Assembly (NCBI GenBank): GCA_025504975.1 | Contig: JANUWI010000002.1 | Coordinates: 3,100,001-3,164,000 of the forward strand | Source: Plenodomus lindquistii | Lineage: Eukaryota; Ascomycota; Dothideomycetes; Pleosporales; Leptosphaeriaceae | DNA length: 64,000 nucleotides | Direction: 5' to 3' | Part shown: piece after piece, positions 46,240-55,786 of the stretch | Position numbering within the stretch: position 1 is the first letter of the stretch | Layout of the letters: every line of letters starts with the position of its first letter | Program-made: the position numbers and the translations under genes | The notes under the pieces: generated by a model | Seen by the model: the letters and a program-made list of their open reading frames with translations, nothing else | What the model was told of the DNA's origin: nothing | Databases searched by the model: none

Positions 46240-47430
46240 ATGAACACTAGTACGCAGCCTAGTAGTGTCCCCCCTACTATTGAACTTAATAGAGAAGACT
46301 AGCCTTTTTAGCCTGTACTAAAACCTTTATCAAACTAGTTAATTATTACAACGGTATCCTAGCTACAACCAGGCTGTAGTAAAGACGCGCTAGCGCCTCT
46401 CAAAGATGCAGCTACTTGGGCGCAATATAAAAACATAGCAGCGTTAAAACGAACTAAGTCTATTAACGGTTGTCTGTCTAGACAAATTCGGAGTGCTGTA
46501 AAAGCCAACCGGGCAAGAATAGTTGCAATAAAGATTGCTTTTAATGTGAGCTTTATTCACGTTATCTAAATTAATAACACATTTAATCGGTACCATAATA
46601 TCAGTAGTAGGTGTCCCCTTGTAATAGCTGTTATAATAGTTCTAACTTGCGTTATAGGTAGGGATGTTAGTATTATTGTCCCTAGCAGTGCTAAATTTAA
46701 GAATCTAGACGACTTTATAGACTAATTCATCGTTAACGAAATTGAACTAATCTAACTACGCAGTGTTGCTGGATACAAACAAACGTACGCGATCAAAATG
46801 GGTACCTTACTACAGCTTTTCTCTAGGAGCGCACATACTCTTATAATAATGCAAGACTTGCTTAAGAAGGTTCTGTAGAAAGAGACAGGGACTACCCGGA
46901 AGTTTGTTGTGTGCTTTAATAAGTATTAGAAAAAGAATAACGATGAGCCGCTGTTAACGCCAACTCTAGTAACAAAATAAGTAAAGAGTCCTAGCAAAAG
47001 CCCAGTAAAAAGGGCAACAGGGAAGAAGATTAAAGTAGAGCCACTAGATTTTGTAATTAAGAAGGAAAAGCCGTCGTCTATAACGCCTAAAACTGCTAAG
47101 AAGTTAACTAAGGCGTCTGCTAGTAGACTGTTAGCTAGTTTATCTACTACTCTTGCATTACGCACTTAAACACCTTCTCGGAAGCGTAGTAGATTACAGA
47201 TTGCACAATTAGAATTACTACTAGATATTACTACACTACAAGCCCCAATTCTACGCGAGTTACACAACGACCTTAACGACTGGGATGACATTAAGACACT
47301 AGACCTAACTAATATAGCGAGTAATAGTCTAGACGACCTATCACCAGTTAAGGATGCGCTCCTATCCTATAGCTTGCGCTACCCCCAGAGGGCAGGTAGA
47401 GTTAAAGACGTCCAACCACGCAAAAAATAG
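46240..47430 (+). pseudogene. Second ORF of the TIR element, unknown, RIP-stopped
   Basis: The frame opens at ATG 46240 (MNTSTQPSSVPPTIELN) and the same register ends at TAG 47428-47430. The middle has an Ala/Lys-rich segment (TWAQYKNIAALKRTKSING) and an intron-like piece near 46620 (TTCTAAC...TTATAG). The C-terminal half is Lys/Ser/Pro-rich and probably nuclear (KSPSKSPVKRATGKKIKVEP), then LLLDITTLQAPILRELHND. TAG/TAA interruptions follow the RIP pattern. No family was recognised. Confidence 0.5.
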
Positions 47431-47539
47431 TAATAGTTAATGTAATAGTCTTTTTATTATAGTGTTTTAAATTCTATATCTTTAAACCTTAATATATCTA
47501 CATCCTAGTCTTGCGAAGCACCTAGTTTTAACTCTGGAT

Positions 47540-48007
47540 TAAACGCGTTGTATTGCCTCCTTGTAATACCCTCTCTTAATAGTACAGTATTTAACAAAGG
47601 CCACAGGCCTGTGGGTGCGACGGTTCGTGCTTTCTAGGTCTAGTAAATTCCTAAGTGCAGCCTGTAAAGTGTAAGTTTTAAGCATAATACATATATATAG
47701 TAATAGATTATATAGATAGTATAGAGTGCTGCTGGCTTACACGTGTAATTTCTTTATACGCAAGACTCTAGTTAGCTTCATTTAAGTTTTCTAGCTCTAC
47801 CTTTTTACGCAATAGAAGAGCAGTCTTTGCCCTACTAATGTAGGTATTATTCGCAGATCGTGCTCTTGCAATAGCTAGCTTGTGCCCCTCTAATGCTAGA
47901 AGTCTGTCCCTGTACTAATTGTTCTTCTGCGTGTATTTATTTGTTAATTTCCGCGTTCTTAGTGTATACGTAGTAGGTGGAGGCGACGTAGAAAAGGACA
48001 ATAGCAT
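47540..48007 (-). pseudogene. Third ORF of the TIR element, unknown
   Basis: Reading from ATG at 48007: MLLSFSTSPPPTTYTLRTRK, then a helix-rich basic stretch (YISRAKTALLLRKKVELENL), and after an apparent intron a block RRTHRPVAFVKYCTIKRGYY. It has few internal stops. It is coding-like in composition but without recognised homology. Boundaries are approximate. Confidence 0.4.
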
Positions 48008-48379
48008 GCTAGGAAGTAGTGTCTGTAATATATATAACTAAAGTCTAGGTGTAGAATCGCATTAATATGTATATTGTAGCGTATAAAGCGTCTCTTTGCA
48101 TAGGTGTAAAGTTTTTCGAGTTTTACTTAGCGCACAGACACTAAAGTGTTTATTACATAAGCATTTAGAATTCTTTCTAAATATTGTATACACAAAACAG
48201 TTTAGATATACTGTAATAGTTATTGTAATAGTCCATGCAACCCTAGACGCTCTATACTATAGGCCCTATTATGCACAAATAGTAGATGCCTATATACACA
48301 ACTGCAGACCGCATTATCCTAAAGTATACCTTCTAAGCCTCTAGCCCCTTGCAGTTTTACTACACCCTATCTATAAACA

Positions 48380-49770
48380 TACCTATTTTTTCTTCGCTTG
48401 GAGGGTTACAGGTGTGGCTAATAATGGCATAAATAAATTCTGAGCCAGATATAGCATTAAACCTCTCTAGTAGGAACATCTTAGCTTAGCTAGCAGATAG
48501 TAAGTAATAGTCATGTAATAGTACTAATTAGAGCTTACCAGGGATCTAAGATGGTGCAGTTACTATATAGATGAGGGAGAGGTGCTAGGTGTCCATTAAC
48601 AGCAAGTAGAATCTTAGATGCCGTGTACTTGCCCCCCATCTAGCATTTAAAGAACGCTGCCATAATAATACGCTCTAGCTTGTTAAAAAGACACTAGAAG
48701 GGCATTACAGGTAACTTAGAGTAGGCCTCTAGAGAAACAGAGCGCTGTAGCTTTTTACCTAGGACCGGTGAATGCTCATATGCCAAACAAAGAAGAGTTA
48801 ACTAAATATAAGTTAGGTAAAAGTAAAATAAAGATATTGTAAATAGGAATATAGCCTTACCTTATTATAGGCTTGCAGATCTGCTACCTGCTTTTTAACA
48901 ATGTCCTACGTCCCTAGAATAAGCCGGTTAATTATAAACTATATATAGATAAGTACTTGTAATAGCTAGTATAATAGATAATATAATACCTTAAGCTGTC
49001 TCTAGCTTAGACGTCGCACAAAAGCATTATACAAGTGCTTTTGCAGGAACTCCATCTTCTCACCAACTAAGACGATCGCACGCTTCTAGAAGACTTATAT
49101 CTTGAACTAGACATGCAACGTAGACAAAGCTAACGTAGTCTGTACCGTGTCTTCGTGATTAAAAGCAGTGAGATCTAGTAAGAAAAGGTCAATTTTGTCG
49201 TCCTCAGCGCTAGGTTCTACGATCTAAAGCTGCTTAAATTTCTTATAGACTTTAATTTCGGGCAACGGTTGTGTAATAGTCGACGTAATAGTTATAAAGG
49301 CGTTAGTAGGTGGCGTAAACTTGTCGCCTAGAGAGTAAATAGTAGACTAGGCGGTTATAAACGAGTTGCGGTGTTAAACAGGCTTAGAGGGGTAGTTATA
49401 GCTAATTTTCTAGGCCTAGTAACTATTTAATTCCTACCTATTTATAAGTTAGAGCTATTACTTGTACTATTACAAGAAAGACTTACTAATTGCAGACGAG
49501 TGCGTTCTTAGCCTAGGCACGGAGGGTTTCCCATACACTCTAACAGTCTGCTTTAGTACACTTACTAAGGAGTTGCTGCGCTGCTAGGTTAAACTTGTCT
49601 TTCTAGAAGCGCGAGTAGGCAGTCTGGAAAGCAGCTTTGCCCTTGTGCACTGCAAGTAGGTAGCCCTAGAGAGAATCGCGGCGTGCTATATTCTTAACTG
49701 TGTTAGCGTTACTTGAATACTTGTAGTTAAGCTTGCGCTTCTTGCGTTTAGGCGTTGCGGGCGCTATAAT
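48380..49770 (-). pseudogene. Fourth gene of the TIR element, multi-exon, unknown
   Basis: Minus-strand blocks joined by introns with CTAAC branch sites and TGTAATAG motifs: PKRKKRKLNYKYSSNANTVK with AAFQTAYSRF (to 49487), an intron at 49438-49486, FTPPTNAFITITSTITQPLP and VLVGEKMEFLQKHLYNAFVR further on, then LLAVNGHLAPLPHLYSNCTI and FLLERFNAISGSEFIYAIIS at the 3' end. TAG stops replace Trp/Gln. The basic start suggests a nuclear protein. Function unknown. Confidence 0.4.
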
Positions 49771-50092
49771 TACAATACGCAGCGCAAAAGTAAAAGTATA
49801 GAGAAAGTTGTAGGTTATAGAGAGTTAAAAGTTTAAAAGTTAAAAGATTTTACAGTACTAACAGATTAACGTAACGTCACAGGCAAACGCAGTGCGGCGG
49901 TAAGCAAGTCTGTAGCTAAAGTAAAGGTACGCGTTACACGCAAGTAAAGACCTATTTCTGGATTAAATTTGCATTTTAATTCTAAAATAGCTATTAGATT
50001 ATTACACAGACTATTACTTTATGCTCTATTGCTTAATTAATAACCAAGTTCACAATATTTAACTTTTCTAATAAAAGGGCTACGTTTTTGCT

Positions 50093-50140
50093 ATAAACCA
50101 TTCCTTAACCAACTCAACAAGCTGGTTAAGAAATGGTTCA
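50093..50140. repeat. Inverted repeat / hairpin
   Basis: Arms of about 20 bp (50093-50112 and 50121-50140; core AACCATT and TTAACCA) with an 8-bp loop, close to the left edge of the Copia insertion. Confidence 0.8.
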
Positions 50141-50239
50141 TAGACTATTACACTAACTATTACTTCTCTACTTACGCAGGTATGTATTTACAGAGTACCT
50201 TTACTTTAACCGCTAGTGCCTAAACTTACGTTTACCGCT

Positions 50240-50244
50240 AGTGC
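50240..50244. repeat. Copia target-site duplication, left copy (AGTGC)
   Basis: Five bases before the 5' LTR, repeated at 55434-55438 after the 3' LTR. Confidence 0.75.
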
Positions 50245-50432
50245 TGGTCAGATTGACGGAGTTATTCTAGAGCCAGTAGATAAGCGGGGCACAGGGTGCG
50301 CTAGCGCACCCTGCAGCCGACGCGACAAAACTAGCCTCCTGAGCAACGCTCGGAGAAGACACAATCAATGATCTCAACCATCATCAAATTCATCAATATT
50401 CGTGCACTTTCAATAGTACCGTGCATCTGACA
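50245..50432 (+). repeat. 5' LTR of the Copia element (188 bp)
   Basis: The 184-bp core GTCAGATT...GCATCTGA is identical to the 3' LTR; only the outermost 1-3 bases differ. It contains a 22-bp perfect palindrome at 50292-50313 centred on GCGCTAGCGC. Confidence 0.93.
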
Positions 50433-50487
50433 ATTAAGAGTCTCACTGCCGACTACCGCTCAGGCCACCCCAACACGTCTATCCAAC

Positions 50488-51678
50488 ATGACGACAATGC
50501 GTGATCCAACAGTTATCCTACGGGATCACACAGACTACACAACATGGATGACGCAGCTCAAAGCGCGCTGCATCGCACATAACATCTGGGACAAGATCAA
50601 TCCTAAGTCTACTACCCGGCCAACAGTTAAACCGGTAGCAGAAAGAGCCCCGGTGATTGCTGATTACGCGCCAGCCAATGCAAGTAACACAAGCCCAAGA
50701 AGGATCACCGATCTCTCCACAGCAGGCCAGAAGGCTTTCCGGGATGACCTCGAGTATCACAAAATCCTCCTCGAACAATACAAGAACGACCGACATGACT
50801 ACGAGAAAGAGCAATCCAGCCTTCAGCACATCGTAGCGTTCATCCAATCAACAGTAACACCGCATCTGCTCCGAACCTGTTGCCTACCCGACCAATCCCT
50901 CCGAAAATGGCTCATAAGCCTCGAAGCGACGATTGGGATTGACGAACAACTTGAACAAGAGCGAGCCCGCGAGCGATACCTTCAGGCATTGAAGCCAATG
51001 AGAACCTCCGCGCACTGGGATAGCTGGCTCGCAGAATACGACCAAGCCGCAACTGAAGCAGAGGCATACAACGTACCGGAAGTACTGCAGATCAATGCAG
51101 TAACAAAAGATTTCCTCACATCGGTTAACAAGGTGGCAAATGTGTGGGCAACCACCTTCCAGGACTCTGGACGATACCAACCCGGAATGAACCGCAAAGA
51201 GATGATGAAACGCTATCGGGAGTACATGATGACTAACCATCCCCTGAAAACAGGGAAGAGCAAAGCAAGTTTCATTGCAGCTCATGACGAGGCTTCACAT
51301 GACACCGCTGAGGGCGAAGCCCATCAGGACAGTACAAGGGACGCCTCTACTGTGAACAACGCGCCATCTCGCCGGGGAAGACCCCGTAATCAACGCGGCA
51401 ACGATCGAAAGCGACAAGCCGAGAGACCTCCAGAAGGCTCATACTCCTCCACAAAATGCTTAGCATGTGGACAACGCCATGCCTTGAAGGACTGCTACTA
51501 CCTACATGAGGAGAAAGCACCCGGCTGGTGGAAACCAAACGAGTCCGTAAAGGAGCTCGTCAAATTCAAGAAGGAACAAGACCCAGAACTACAAGGGCTA
51601 ATCCGCTCACAGAGCCGACCCCGCACAAGGACGCCAACTATCAAGCAGTCCCATACCCCAACTCCGGAAATAGAATGA
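50488..51678 (+). CDS. gag: Copia Gag
   Basis: 396-aa frame from ATG 50488 to TGA 51676-51678. It holds a helical capsid-type region (residues 60-260) and a C-terminal zinc knuckle CLACGQRHALKDC (C-x2-C-x3-H-x4-C, slightly shorter than the retroviral CCHC), followed by Arg/Pro-rich sequence. Gag assembles the virus-like particle and packages the RNA. The stop is followed directly and in the same frame by pol; the context GAA-UGA-CUA is a known leaky-stop type, so a Gag-Pol fusion is probably made by readthrough. Confidence 0.9.
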   Translation: MTTMRDPTVILRDHTDYTTWMTQLKARCIAHNIWDKINPKSTTRPTVKPVAERAPVIADYAPANASNTSPRRITDLSTAGQKAFRDDLEYHKILLEQYKNDRHDYEKEQSSLQHIVAFIQSTVTPHLLRTCCLPDQSLRKWLISLEATIGIDEQLEQERARERYLQALKPMRTSAHWDSWLAEYDQAATEAEAYNVPEVLQINAVTKDFLTSVNKVANVWATTFQDSGRYQPGMNRKEMMKRYREYMMTNHPLKTGKSKASFIAAHDEASHDTAEGEAHQDSTRDASTVNNAPSRRGRPRNQRGNDRKRQAERPPEGSYSSTKCLACGQRHALKDCYYLHEEKAPGWWKPNESVKELVKFKKEQDPELQGLIRSQSRPRTRTPTIKQSHTPTPEIE

Positions 51679-54600
51679 CTATATGGTCGTCAAATCACGC
51701 AAGTTGGAGGTTCCGAGGATCGGTTCCTGGCAACGTCCAATACAGAGGCAGGCTTCGCTGCCACAACAAGTGATTATCCGCTCCGAAATTCATACATTCT
51801 GGATTCAGGCACGACATGCCATATTACGAACGATCCCCAACGCATATATGACTATCGCGCACCCGGACCCTCAGACTATATATGGGCCGGTAACACACAA
51901 GTCTGGATCAGGGGGTACGGCTCCATCCGGCTGCCCCTCAGGCACGATCAGCGAACGACGATAATAACGCTCCATGACGTAGCCGTCTGTCCTGACTTCC
52001 TCTGTAATCTTGTATCCTTCCGATTACTCCGACAACAAGGAATATGGTGGGACACCAGAACCGATCCAACAACGCTACGAGCGTCGGACAGCACAATCAT
52101 TGGAAGCCTGCAGGAGCTGTACGGCCAATGGGTAATCGAGCACCACACATTGGCACCTGCGGCTTACCACACACACAAAGCAACGTCGCGTACACCGAGA
52201 CGAGCTCAGATAGCCCCAGCACTCGTATGGCACACGAGACTTGGGCATCCCGGTCCAGCAACCGTGGAGCACCTCATGCAGCAAGCTGAGGGGGTGCGAG
52301 TGAAAGGCATTACTACAGTAGAGTGCAACTCCTGTGGACGAGCCAAGGCCCGGCGTCAAATCAGACGGGCCCCACGAAATACAGATTACGAAGGACCAGG
52401 AGAGAGACTGGCCATCGATTTCCAGTCATACGAACACCAAAGCATCACCAAAGAAAGGAGCCAGATGCTCATCACCGACAGATGCTCAGGAATGCAATGG
52501 GACTATTACTTCACCGACAACAGGACCGCAAAGTCCATCATCAAAGCATTCTCTAACTTCATTCTATTTCTCAAGAACCATTTCAACATCACCGTAAAGA
52601 TCATCGAAGCGGACAACGAAATCACAACGGTCAAGCCAGAGGTACAGCGCTACCTTTCATCGCAAGGCATTGTTATTGAGCCCTCGGCCCCGGATACACA
52701 AGCACAGAACGGAGGCGCCGAACGCTCCGGGGGTGTAAACAAGGAGAAAGCGCGCGCAATGCGACTCGACGCCAATCTCTCATGGGAGCTCTGGCCGGAG
52801 ATAACGCGAGCCGCCGTCTACCTATACAACCGATCGCCTAACTACGCAAACAACTGGAAGACTCCATACGAGATCTTCTTCACTCGCGTGGCCTTTAGCA
52901 ACGGCATAGTCACGTCGATACGAAAACCAAACCTTGCTCACCTTAGAGCATACGGCTGCAAAGCGTTCGCCATGACCGACGACACGTATCGCGGAAAAGG
53001 ACGCTTGCAACGCCTTGATCCAAAAGCCTGGGTAGGATACCTAGTAGGATATCGATCTACCAACATCTACAGGATATGGATCCCATCCCTGGCCAAGGTC
53101 ATTAGCACTAGGGACGTCACCTTTGACGAACAAACAACTTTTGATGGGAAGGTAGAAGACCTGATGGACAACCTCATGCACAGCACACTAAGAGAAATCG
53201 CCACGCTTGTGAGGACCATGGAGCTCCCTTCACCAGCACACGAACCGGAAACTGAATCCTTCCACGAGGACGATGCTCTTGAAGAGGCCTCAGAGCCACA
53301 TCCTGAAGCAGATCCGCCGGGATACTACAACGGTAGGAAGATTAGGGATCATTACCCATCTCCACCGCCGACGCCGCCACCAGCGGCTCTCCTTGCACAA
53401 TTCATGGCAGGGACACACCCTGAGGAACAATCGGTGTCATCCCGTACAATCCCATGGGCAGCAGCGTTTACCGCAGGAACCCAAGCAGGCAACATAGGGA
53501 CGACCAGAGGAGAAGCCATTGACAAAGCCCGATTGAGAAGGATGCTTGCCACCGGCTCGAGACCCCATCGCAGCCAGCTACCGCCTCCTCCCACGTACAA
53601 AAGCAAGCTTGAGGATCATCCACTAGGCGCTGAGTTTAAACAAGCTGAACTTGACCATCTTTTGAGCCATGCTCAGATGGGTTCATGGACTGAAGTTCCA
53701 ATCAGAACGGCTAAGTCAACGGGACAACAGATCCTTGACTGCATGTGGGTCTACACGTACAAGCTGGATAAAGACCACAACCTCCTCAAATGCAAGGCGC
53801 GACTAGTGGTCCGAGGAGATCAACAGAGAAACATTACCTCTCAAGACACCTACGCAGCCACACTAGCTAGCCGCTCGTTCAGAATGTTGATGGCAATCGC
53901 AGCCCAGCACGAACTAGAGCTCAAGCAATTCGACGTTACGAACGCGTTCGTACACGCAGCGATGGACCGAGTTGTCTACATGCGTATGCCGAAAGGCCAT
54001 CAGAAGGCCGGCACGATCCTACAAGTCAACAAGGCATTATATGGCCTTAGGATCTCACCACTGCTCTGGCAGAAGGAGTTCACAGCAACCCTGCAGAGGC
54101 TCGGCTTTGAAGCTATACCACATGAGCCGTGCTGCCTTATTAAGGGCAGTATCATTATCTTCTTTTACGTTGATGATATCATCATGGCTTATCCAACAGG
54201 GCAGGATCAGCAGGCTACCGGAGTAACGGAGCAGCTGAAGAAGCAGTACACGATTACCGGAGGACACGACTTACAATGGTTCCTCGGGATGGAGATAATC
54301 CGTGACCGAGCCTCGCGCCGGATCCAACTCTCCCAGGCCTCCTACTGCGACAAGATCAGTCGACTGATCGACGATCGAGGAGTAGCACACGACACTCCGA
54401 TGGCAGCCATTGAGCTATTGCCAAGCGACGGACTAGCGAGCCACGCGGACGTCAACAAATATCAACGAAAGATTGGATCACTTCTCTTCGCCGCAGTCAC
54501 CACGCGACCAGACATCTCATTTGCTACGTCACGACTAGCAAGGCATCTTACCAATCCCAGCCATGAACATCACAAAGCTGCAGACCGAGTCTTGATGTAT

Positions 54601-55203
54601 CTTCAGGACACCAAATCAACCGTGTTGCAACTCGGGGGTGGCTCACGCCTTCAAGTCGCAAGCGACGCCTCCTTTGCTGACAACACACGAGATAGGAAAA
54701 GCTCACAGGGCTACGCAATTAAGCTATACAACGGGCTTATCGCCTGGAAAGCAAACAAGCAGGACACGGTAACCACGTCGACCACCGAAGCCGAACTCCT
54801 CGCTCTGTCCCAAGTCGCCAAGGAAGCTCTCTTTATCTCGAGGCTCCTTCAGGAGCTCCACGTCAAGATTGAGCCAGGACCTATTATCATTGAATGCGAC
54901 AATCAACAGACCATCCGACTACTCACCGCGGAGGTCTCAAAGCTCCAAACCAAGCTCCGACACGTTGATATCCACAACCACTGGCTACGGCAGGAAGTAC
55001 AACAACAACGGATAAACGTACAGTACGTACAGTCATCAGAAATGATCGCAGACGGCCTCACAAAGGCCCTGCCGAAGGGATCCTGGGGAAGGTTCCTCCA
55101 TCAACTCGGACTTATCAAAGCTGAGACGCTCTCAACGCCAACGAACGAGACTCCGATTGAGGAAATCCAACAGCAACTAGACCACCTCTCAATAACTCCT
55201 TAG
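51679..55203 (+). CDS. pol: Copia Pol: protease, integrase, reverse transcriptase, RNase H
   Basis: 1174 codons open in the gag frame from the codon after the TGA. There is no ATG near the beginning, so it depends on readthrough. Domains in order: aspartic protease YILDSGTTCHI (about residues 36-46); GAG-pre-integrase VWHTRLGHPG with CNSCGRAK; integrase core with AIDFQSY, EADNE and QNGGAER as D-D-E; reverse transcriptase with LKQFDVTNAF and the catalytic FYVDDII; RNase H with VASDASFADN, TTSTTEAELLAL and ECDNQQ. The frame ends about 40 bp before the polypurine tract. All catalytic residues are present, so the element could be active. Confidence 0.93.
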   Translation, partial: LYGRQITQVGGSEDRFLATSNTEAGFAATTSDYPLRNSYILDSGTTCHITNDPQRIYDYRAPGPSDYIWAGNTQVWIRGYGSIRLPLRHDQRTTIITLHDVAVCPDFLCNLVSFRLLRQQGIWWDTRTDPTTLRASDSTIIGSLQELYGQWVIEHHTLAPAAYHTHKATSRTPRRAQIAPALVWHTRLGHPGPATVEHLMQQAEGVRVKGITTVECNSCGRAKARRQIRRAPRNTDYEGPGERLAIDFQSYEHQSITKERSQMLITDRCSGMQWDYYFTDNRTAKSIIKAFSNFILFLKNHFNITVKIIEADNEITTVKPEVQRYLSSQGIVIEPSAPDTQAQNGGAERSGGVNKEKARAMRLDANLSWELWPEITRAAVYLYNRSPNYANNWKTPYEIFFTRVAFSNGIVTSIRKPNLAHLRAYGCKAFAMTDDTYRGKGRLQRLDPKAWVGYLVGYRSTNIYRIWIPSLAKVISTRDVTFDEQTTFDGKVEDLMDNLMHSTLREIATLVRTMELPSPAHEPETESFHEDDALEEASEPHPEADPPGYYNGRKIRDHYPSPPPTPPPAALLAQFMAGTHPEEQSVSSRTIPWAAAFTAGTQAGNIGTTRGEAIDKARLRRMLATGSRPHRSQLPPPPTYKSKLEDHPLGAEFKQAELDHLLSHAQMGSWTEVPIRTAKSTGQQILDCMWVYTYKLDKDHNLLKCKARLVVRGDQQRNITSQDTYAATLASRSFRMLMAIAAQHELELKQFDVTNAFVHAAMDRVVYMRMPKGHQKAGTILQVNKALYGLRISPLLWQKEFTATLQRLGFEAIPHEPCCLIKGSIIIFFYVDDIIMAYPTGQDQQATGVTEQLKKQYTITGGHDLQWFLGMEIIRDRASRRIQLSQASYCDKISRLIDDRGVAHDTPMAAIELLPSDGLASHADVNKYQRKIGSLLFAAVTTRPDISFATSRLARHLTNPSHEHHKAADRVLMYLQDTKSTVLQLGGGSRLQVASDASFADNTRDRKSSQGYAIKLYNGLIAWKANKQDTVTTSTTEAELLALSQVAKEALFISRLLQELHVKIEPGPIIIECDNQQTIRLLTAEVSKLQTKLRHVDIHNHWLRQEVQQQRINVQYVQSSEMIADGLTKALPKGSWGRFLHQLGLIKAETLSTPTNETPIEEIQQQLDHLSITP

Positions 55204-55235
55204 GAGAAAGGTTTCAGCCAGCAATAGCTTCCAGG

Positions 55236-55245
55236 CTGAAGGGGG
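55236..55245 (+). other. Polypurine tract
   Basis: CTGAAGGGGG directly before the 3' LTR, in the position expected for plus-strand priming. Confidence 0.7.
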
Positions 55246-55433
55246 TGTGTCAGATTGACGGAGTTATTCTAGAGCCAGTAGATAAGCGGGGCACAGGGTG
55301 CGCTAGCGCACCCTGCAGCCGACGCGACAAAACTAGCCTCCTGAGCAACGCTCGGAGAAGACACAATCAATGATCTCAACCATCATCAAATTCATCAATA
55401 TTCGTGCACTTTCAATAGTACCGTGCATCTGAA
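55246..55433 (+). repeat. 3' LTR of the Copia element (188 bp)
   Basis: Begins TGTGTCAG after the polypurine tract and ends ATCTGAA before AGTGC; same palindrome at 55294-55315. Terminal bases differ slightly from the 5' LTR (TGGTCAG start, ATCTGACA end). Confidence 0.93.
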
Positions 55434-55438
55434 AGTGC
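55434..55438. repeat. Copia target-site duplication, right copy (AGTGC)
   Basis: Matches 50240-50244. Confidence 0.75.
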
Positions 55439-55786
55439 CTAGCACTACCTTTACTTACACCTTTACTAAACTTTAGGCGTATAGTAACATAACTTCTGCC
55501 TCTTTTCCTCTATCCCTTCTCTACTCTAACTTTTTCTTCTTACTTATTGCCGTAACGCTGCCTCTACGCTCTTCTGTTAGCCCTGTCTACTTTCCTAACT
55601 GCTGCACGCCGTATCTAGTAGCTGCGCGCTCTGGCAACTACTCTAAGTCTAGCGCATTACCACGGTTATGGAGCCTAGCGCCCAAGAGGTTAACTAGGAG
55701 GTAGGAGTACGTCTATAATAGTTTTAGTAATAGCCTGCTAATATATATTATAGACTTACCTAGGAGCGCTAAATAACCCTAACACT

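Larger units (their letters stand above)
50245..55433 (+). mobile_element. Ty1/Copia LTR retrotransposon, apparently intact
   Basis: 5189 bp with 188-bp LTRs, a 5-bp AGTGC duplication, a gag frame and a complete pol (protease, integrase, reverse transcriptase, RNase H in Copia order). It is inserted into the AT-rich TIR transposon. Its balanced base composition, intact frames and near-identical LTRs show that it arrived after the host element had been mutated and has itself escaped RIP. Confidence 0.95.
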
